A program made the translations under genes and the position numbers. Shown one piece after another: positions 61,001-64,000 of a DNA stretch of 64,000 bases. A model generated the notes under the pieces. The model saw only the letters and a list, made by a program, of their open reading frames with translations. It was not told the origin of the DNA and searched no databases. This DNA comes from Streptomyces bathyalis. Its GTDB lineage: Bacteria > Actinomycetota > Actinomycetes > Streptomycetales > Streptomycetaceae. Each line of letters begins with the position of its first letter. Position 1 is the stretch's first letter. The DNA is taken from NCBI RefSeq assembly GCF_015910445.1, contig NZ_CP048882.1, positions 1,054,001 to 1,118,000 of the forward strand, written 5' to 3'.

Positions 61001-63942
61001 GCCGCAGCGCGCTGCGACTGGACGAACTGACCGAGACCGTCGCGGAGACGCTCAGCGGGCTGGTGGGCAGCGGCTCGATGTCCACCCAGGAGAGCGCGCA
61101 GGCCGTCGGCGCGGGAAGTCTCCTGGTGCGCACGGAGGAAGGTCTCTTCCACTTCATCCACGGCTCCGTCGTGGAATGGCTCATCGCACGCGAGGCGGCG
61201 GCCCAACTGGCCCTCGGCGACGACACGTTGCTCGCCGCGCGCCCCCTCACCCAGCTCGCCGTGGAGTTCTTCTGCGACCTGGCGGACCACTCGCTGTGTA
61301 CCGAGTGGGTCCAGGACGTGCTCAACTCCCCGGGCCCCCGCACGAGCGAGGCCGCCCGCGCGAACGCGGTGCGGGTCATCGACCGGCTGCGGGTCCCGGC
61401 CGACGCCGACCTGCGCGGCGCCCGCCTCGTCGGGGAGGACCTCTCCGCACGTGACTTCTCCGGCGTCGACCTGACCGGTGCCGACCTGACCGACACCCGG
61501 CTGCTGGGCACCAACCTCTCCGGCGCGGTGCTGCGCGGTGCCCGCCTCGTCGGTGCCCGGCTCGACGAGGCGGACCTCAGCGGCGCCGACCTCACCGGCG
61601 CGGACCTGCGCAGGGCGCGGCTGACCAGGACCGACCTGCGCGGCGCCCGGCTGACGGACAGCCGCTGGAACAGGGCCGCACTGATCGACCCCGTCACCGA
61701 CGAACAGCCCGTAATGCCAACGGAGTTGGCCACGGCCGCGATCGCCCCGGGCATGCCTGTCGAGGCGGGGCTGCGTCCCTCGGGCGTCGGCGTCCCTTAC
61801 GGCTTCGACATGCGCACGAGCCGGCTGCCCGAGCCCGTCTCCTACAGTCCTGAGGGTGAACTCCTCGCCGTCGGCAGCGAGGACGGCGGCGTGCTGGTGT
61901 GCGCGGCGGACACCGGCCGGGCGGTGCGCACGCTGCACGGCCACGAAGGGCGGGTCTACGCCGTCAAGTTCCGCGCGAACGTACTCGCCACAGGCGCGGC
62001 CGACGGGGAGGTGCGGCTGTGGGACCCGGTCTCGGGCAGCTGCCGGCACCGGATCGAGGTCCACCCCGGCGGCGTCTGGCCGGTGTCGCTCGACCTCGAC
62101 GGGCGGCTGCTGGCGACCGGCGACGCCGAGGGCCTGGTGACGGTGTGGGACGTGGCCACCGGTCAGCCCCTGCACCGGCTGCCCGGCCACACCGTGCCCG
62201 TGTACACGGCCGTCTTCAGCTCCGACGGCGGCACCCTCGTCACGGGTGACGCGGGTGCGGCCCTGCGGGTCTGGGACACCCGCACGGGGCGATGCACCGC
62301 TGAGCTGGAAGGGCATCAAGGGGCCGTCTACCGGGCCAGGTTCAGCCCCGACGGGACGCTGCTGGCCACCGCCGACCGCGGCGCGGAAGGCCGCGGCACC
62401 GTACGCGTCTGGGACGTGGCGGCCTCCGGCGAAGCGCCGCGAGAGGGCGGGCCCCGCCTGCTGCACGAGTTCACCGGCCACTCGGGCCACGTCTACACGC
62501 TCGACTTCCATCCGGCGGGCGGTCTGCTCGTCAGCGGGGACACCGAAGGCCAAGTACGTCTGTGGGATCCCCGGGTGGGAGCACCGGCCGGCACGCTGGA
62601 GCGCAGCACCGGTGCCGTCTACCAGGTGCTGTTCGGGGACGAGGGCCGGCTCCTGGCCGCCTGCGACAGCGACGGCGCGGTGCGGCTGTGGCGGGTGAAC
62701 ACCTCCGGAACCGGCGGGCGTTCGGTCGCCCTGCTTCCGCAGCAGCCCGTCGAACACCGCGGCTCGGCCTGGGCGTGCGCCTTCCGCCCGCAGGACCGTC
62801 AGCTGCTCACGGTCGGCAACGACGGCGGCGCGCAGATCTGGGACGCCGGTACGGGTCAGGGCAAGCGGATCCTGCGCGGCCACGGGCGGCGCGTCAACAC
62901 GCTCGCCTTCAGCTCCGACGGCGCGCTCCTCGCCACCGGCGGCAACGACGGGATCGTACGGATGTGGGACGCCCGCACGGGACGGCGCACCACCGAACTC
63001 TCGGGCCGCGGCGACCGGTTGGTCTCCGCCGTCTTCAGCCCCGCGGGTCCCCTGCTCGGCACGGCGAGCAACGACGGCGACGTCTATCTGTGGAACGCCA
63101 CGACCGGCGAATACCTGCGGGAGATCGACGTCGAGACCGACCACACGTGGGCGGAGGCCTTCAGCGGCGACGGTGAACTCCTCGCAACCGCCAACGACGA
63201 CGACACCGTCCGGCTGTGGTGGCGCACCACCGGTGCGCATGTGACGACGCTGTCGCTGCACCGCGGGCGGGTGCGCTCCATCGCGTTCCGCGAGGACGGC
63301 GAACTCCTCGCCACCGGATGCGACGACAGCCACGTCAGGCTGTGGGAGCCCTCGACGGGACGTCTCGTCGCCGACCTGGAAGGGCACGCCGACCGCGTGT
63401 ACGCCGTCACCTTCTGCTGCGGCAACAGCGCGCTGCTGAGCGCCTCCTGGGACGGTACGGCCGTCGTGTGGGAGGACGGCGAGCAGCGGCACGTGCTGCG
63501 CGGGCACCGCGGGCGGCTGTGGACGGCGGCGGCGCATCCGCGTCGCCCGCTGCTGGCGACCGCCGGGGACGACCGCGCCATCTGCCTGTGGGACGCGGAC
63601 AGCGGCGAGATGACGGCCCGGCTGACGGGGCACACCGGTCGCGTGCACACCCTCGCCTTCAGCCCGGACGGTACGCAGCTCGCGAGCGGCGGCGAGGACG
63701 GCACGGTCCGCCTGTGGAGCCTCCCCGACGCCTCGGAGCCCGAAGCGACCCCCGAACTGCGGGCCACGCTGATCGGCATTCCCGGCGGCTGGGCGGCACT
63801 GACGCCGAGCGGCGGATACAAGTACGAGGGCGATGTGGCGGGCGAGTTCTGGCACGTCGTCGGCATGACGCGGTTCACCCCTGGAGAGCTCGACGCCTAC
63901 CTCCCGGGGGTCCACCGCCTCTCGCTCGACGCGGAGTTGTGA
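58045..63942 (+). CDS. TIR - pseudo-phosphoesterase - NACHT - pentapeptide - WD40 STAND protein
   Basis: 1,965 residues from the ATG at 58045 (ATG at 57985, with GAGGAGA almost touching it, is the alternative). Domains: TIR (about 12-145) with DFFISYSPADEQWASWIAW and a likely catalytic E86 in YGRMEWQAAL; a calcineurin-like phosphoesterase fold (about 217-460) whose metal motifs are broken; a linker; NACHT NTPase with Walker A GDFGHGKT (about 729-736) and Walker B VVLLFDGFDELV (about 800); a helical region; pentapeptide repeats (about 1118-1209); about 15 WD40 repeats (1266-1906), enough for two propellers; and a conserved tail. TIR domains cleave NAD+ or make signal nucleotides, NACHT proteins oligomerise, and WD40 repeats sense ligands. 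The architecture suggests a phage-defence or cell-death sensor. Function is inferred. Confidence 0.92.
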   Translation: MTGNGELVGHTRDLDFFISYSPADEQWASWIAWTLEEAGYRTVIQAWDFVPGTNFIDFMDRGVSESVAVIAVLSSHYGRSTYGRMEWQAALRAEPEAPERKLLTVRVEDIPIEGLLATITYVDLVGVSDTQTARDMLLTRVGQAVEGHARPGLRPGYPGSATGEVPGPRAPHDSAGPHDDGQRPLGRTGWSGRRRPARAPQYPAAPGGGSVSRQDALSVLHVAGPNFGRGREPDALLREMWSDLVELKDAGAPAPDLLVVSGDLTASGSPRECDQALNFLTGLRSQLDLPPQRMVIVPGTQDVSQAACLGYFHTCEADEVPPQPPYWPKWRHYTRLFRGLYQGMDTVFESDQPWTLFPVPELHTVVAGFNSSIAFSHREDDQYGFLGRDQATWFSEALRRYEEEGWLRIGVVRHPLNEGRQRPGDAPGGPGPLRDADTFARLTARRLHLVLHGPTGGPRTTSSEPSHTRLVTPAGELPVFGSAAPARCELLRVGADGITRWTDEAGSEPSDFPLEWRAAHRIFAVPDEPAPLPVTVPATPATDDDRDSRPLEEPADSLAERVREVCRARHESVRLRDVPRRDAHDMAQIMATWHEEGVVRQQRIAVHAATPTEEEIDRFVAQAHATDTGSEAEIVHEGPAPDRSLRERASRRGIRVRSFLEFQGLLDLRTYVAAQTASLSADDRYAPGLYLPGRYRDAERPDGEERDGLVENMLDLLAADHGRFVLLLGDFGHGKTFALRELARRIPEQLPHLTPLLIPLNTLDRAHSLEGLVAAHLAGNGVDTIDLRALRYMLGQGRVVLLFDGFDELVNRVSYDRAADHLQVLLDASVDNAKIVVSSRTQHFKSQAQVLTALGERVGMLPRRRVLSLAGFVPAQIRRYLVNRYGDEAVAEERFRLLQNIPDLLELSRNPRLLSFVADLGTEQLRAVAGAGRALSPAGLYEDVFAAWLAFEERRGQGGPGAAPGLSIDHLWAAVTALAQRLWESGRSALRLDELTETVAETLSGLVGSGSMSTQESAQAVGAGSLLVRTEEGLFHFIHGSVVEWLIAREAAAQLALGDDTLLAARPLTQLAVEFFCDLADHSLCTEWVQDVLNSPGPRTSEAARANAVRVIDRLRVPADADLRGARLVGEDLSARDFSGVDLTGADLTDTRLLGTNLSGAVLRGARLVGARLDEADLSGADLTGADLRRARLTRTDLRGARLTDSRWNRAALIDPVTDEQPVMPTELATAAIAPGMPVEAGLRPSGVGVPYGFDMRTSRLPEPVSYSPEGELLAVGSEDGGVLVCAADTGRAVRTLHGHEGRVYAVKFRANVLATGAADGEVRLWDPVSGSCRHRIEVHPGGVWPVSLDLDGRLLATGDAEGLVTVWDVATGQPLHRLPGHTVPVYTAVFSSDGGTLVTGDAGAALRVWDTRTGRCTAELEGHQGAVYRARFSPDGTLLATADRGAEGRGTVRVWDVAASGEAPREGGPRLLHEFTGHSGHVYTLDFHPAGGLLVSGDTEGQVRLWDPRVGAPAGTLERSTGAVYQVLFGDEGRLLAACDSDGAVRLWRVNTSGTGGRSVALLPQQPVEHRGSAWACAFRPQDRQLLTVGNDGGAQIWDAGTGQGKRILRGHGRRVNTLAFSSDGALLATGGNDGIVRMWDARTGRRTTELSGRGDRLVSAVFSPAGPLLGTASNDGDVYLWNATTGEYLREIDVETDHTWAEAFSGDGELLATANDDDTVRLWWRTTGAHVTTLSLHRGRVRSIAFREDGELLATGCDDSHVRLWEPSTGRLVADLEGHADRVYAVTFCCGNSALLSASWDGTAVVWEDGEQRHVLRGHRGRLWTAAAHPRRPLLATAGDDRAICLWDADSGEMTARLTGHTGRVHTLAFSPDGTQLASGGEDGTVRLWSLPDASEPEATPELRATLIGIPGGWAALTPSGGYKYEGDVAGEFWHVVGMTRFTPGELDAYLPGVHRLSLDAEL

Positions 63943-64000
63943 CGGGGCGCGCCCATCCGGCGCGTCCCCGCGGCCCGTTGCTCCTCCGTGCTCGTGCGGA

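Noticed and set aside
57952..63915. Open minus-strand frame of almost 6 kb opposite the TIR-NACHT gene
   Set aside because: It is a shadow of biased codons in a GC-rich gene; the translation is low-complexity Arg/Gly/Ala/Val with no domain, and only its last part (the permease) is real.

Overview
The window is 64 kb of very GC-rich DNA (most codons end in G or C, many GTG and TTG starts, short 4-bp ATGA/GTGA gene overlaps). Its gene families are typical of Streptomyces or a close relative: a SARP-BTAD-NB-ARC regulator, tandem DUF5994 genes, an ethylmalonyl-CoA operon beside psd/pssA, and WD40 STAND proteins. No tRNA, rRNA, CRISPR array, transposase or phage gene was seen.

Left third (1-23 kb), core and secondary metabolism. 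After small housekeeping genes (PPOX-like, aldo/keto reductase, GNAT, HEAT repeat, a duplicated 3-hydroxyacyl-CoA dehydrogenase with a TetR gene next to it, a methyltransferase and a secreted protein) comes the ethylmalonyl-CoA pathway operon ccr-ecm-mcl-mch-mcd (7.9-14.0 kb). It is followed by psd-pssA for phosphatidylethanolamine/phosphatidylserine synthesis, ending at a perfect 12-bp hairpin. Next are two DUF5994 genes, a fatty acid desaturase, glycerate kinase, a CrtI-like flavoprotein and an inositol-phosphatase-family protein.

22.7-30.4 kb, minus strand: a complete dipeptide/oligopeptide ABC importer (lipoprotein, two permeases, two ATPases) followed by a gamma-glutamyltransferase-like hydrolase, together a peptide uptake and breakdown unit.

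30.4-49.0 kb, the most unusual region: a putative biosynthetic gene cluster I cannot match to a known product. Two tiny ORFs (23 and 33 codons) are each followed by a strong hairpin and then by a gene for heme-oxygenase-like dimetal oxidase (HDO) domains: one HDO fused to an N-terminal PqqD/RRE-like winged helix, the other a tandem double HDO. Around them lie two related MFS exporters (one frameshifted), an ornithine cyclodeaminase/mu-crystallin homologue, a TauD-type dioxygenase, an amidohydrolase, a PrxQ-like protein, two proteins of unknown family and a large SARP-type regulator. On the opposite strand are an Asp/Asn beta-hydroxylase-like protein, a TSUP exporter and a clavaminate-synthase/AsnO-like oxygenase. 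The peptide-attenuator-oxidase layout suggests a RiPP or peptide-scaffold pathway with two sister modules. This is inference.

49.8-64 kb: oxalyl-CoA decarboxylase with a palindromic operator candidate, a sirtuin, an SDR, a RibD-like reductase, a three-gene unit (two-TM protein, cupin-like protein, IMPase-like protein) and an SLC13/ArsB-type permease. Last is a 1,965-residue STAND protein built as TIR, degenerate calcineurin-like phosphoesterase, NACHT NTPase, pentapeptide repeats and about 15 WD40 repeats. This is the architecture of a sensor-effector immune or cell-death protein, probably expressed from a leaderless promoter.
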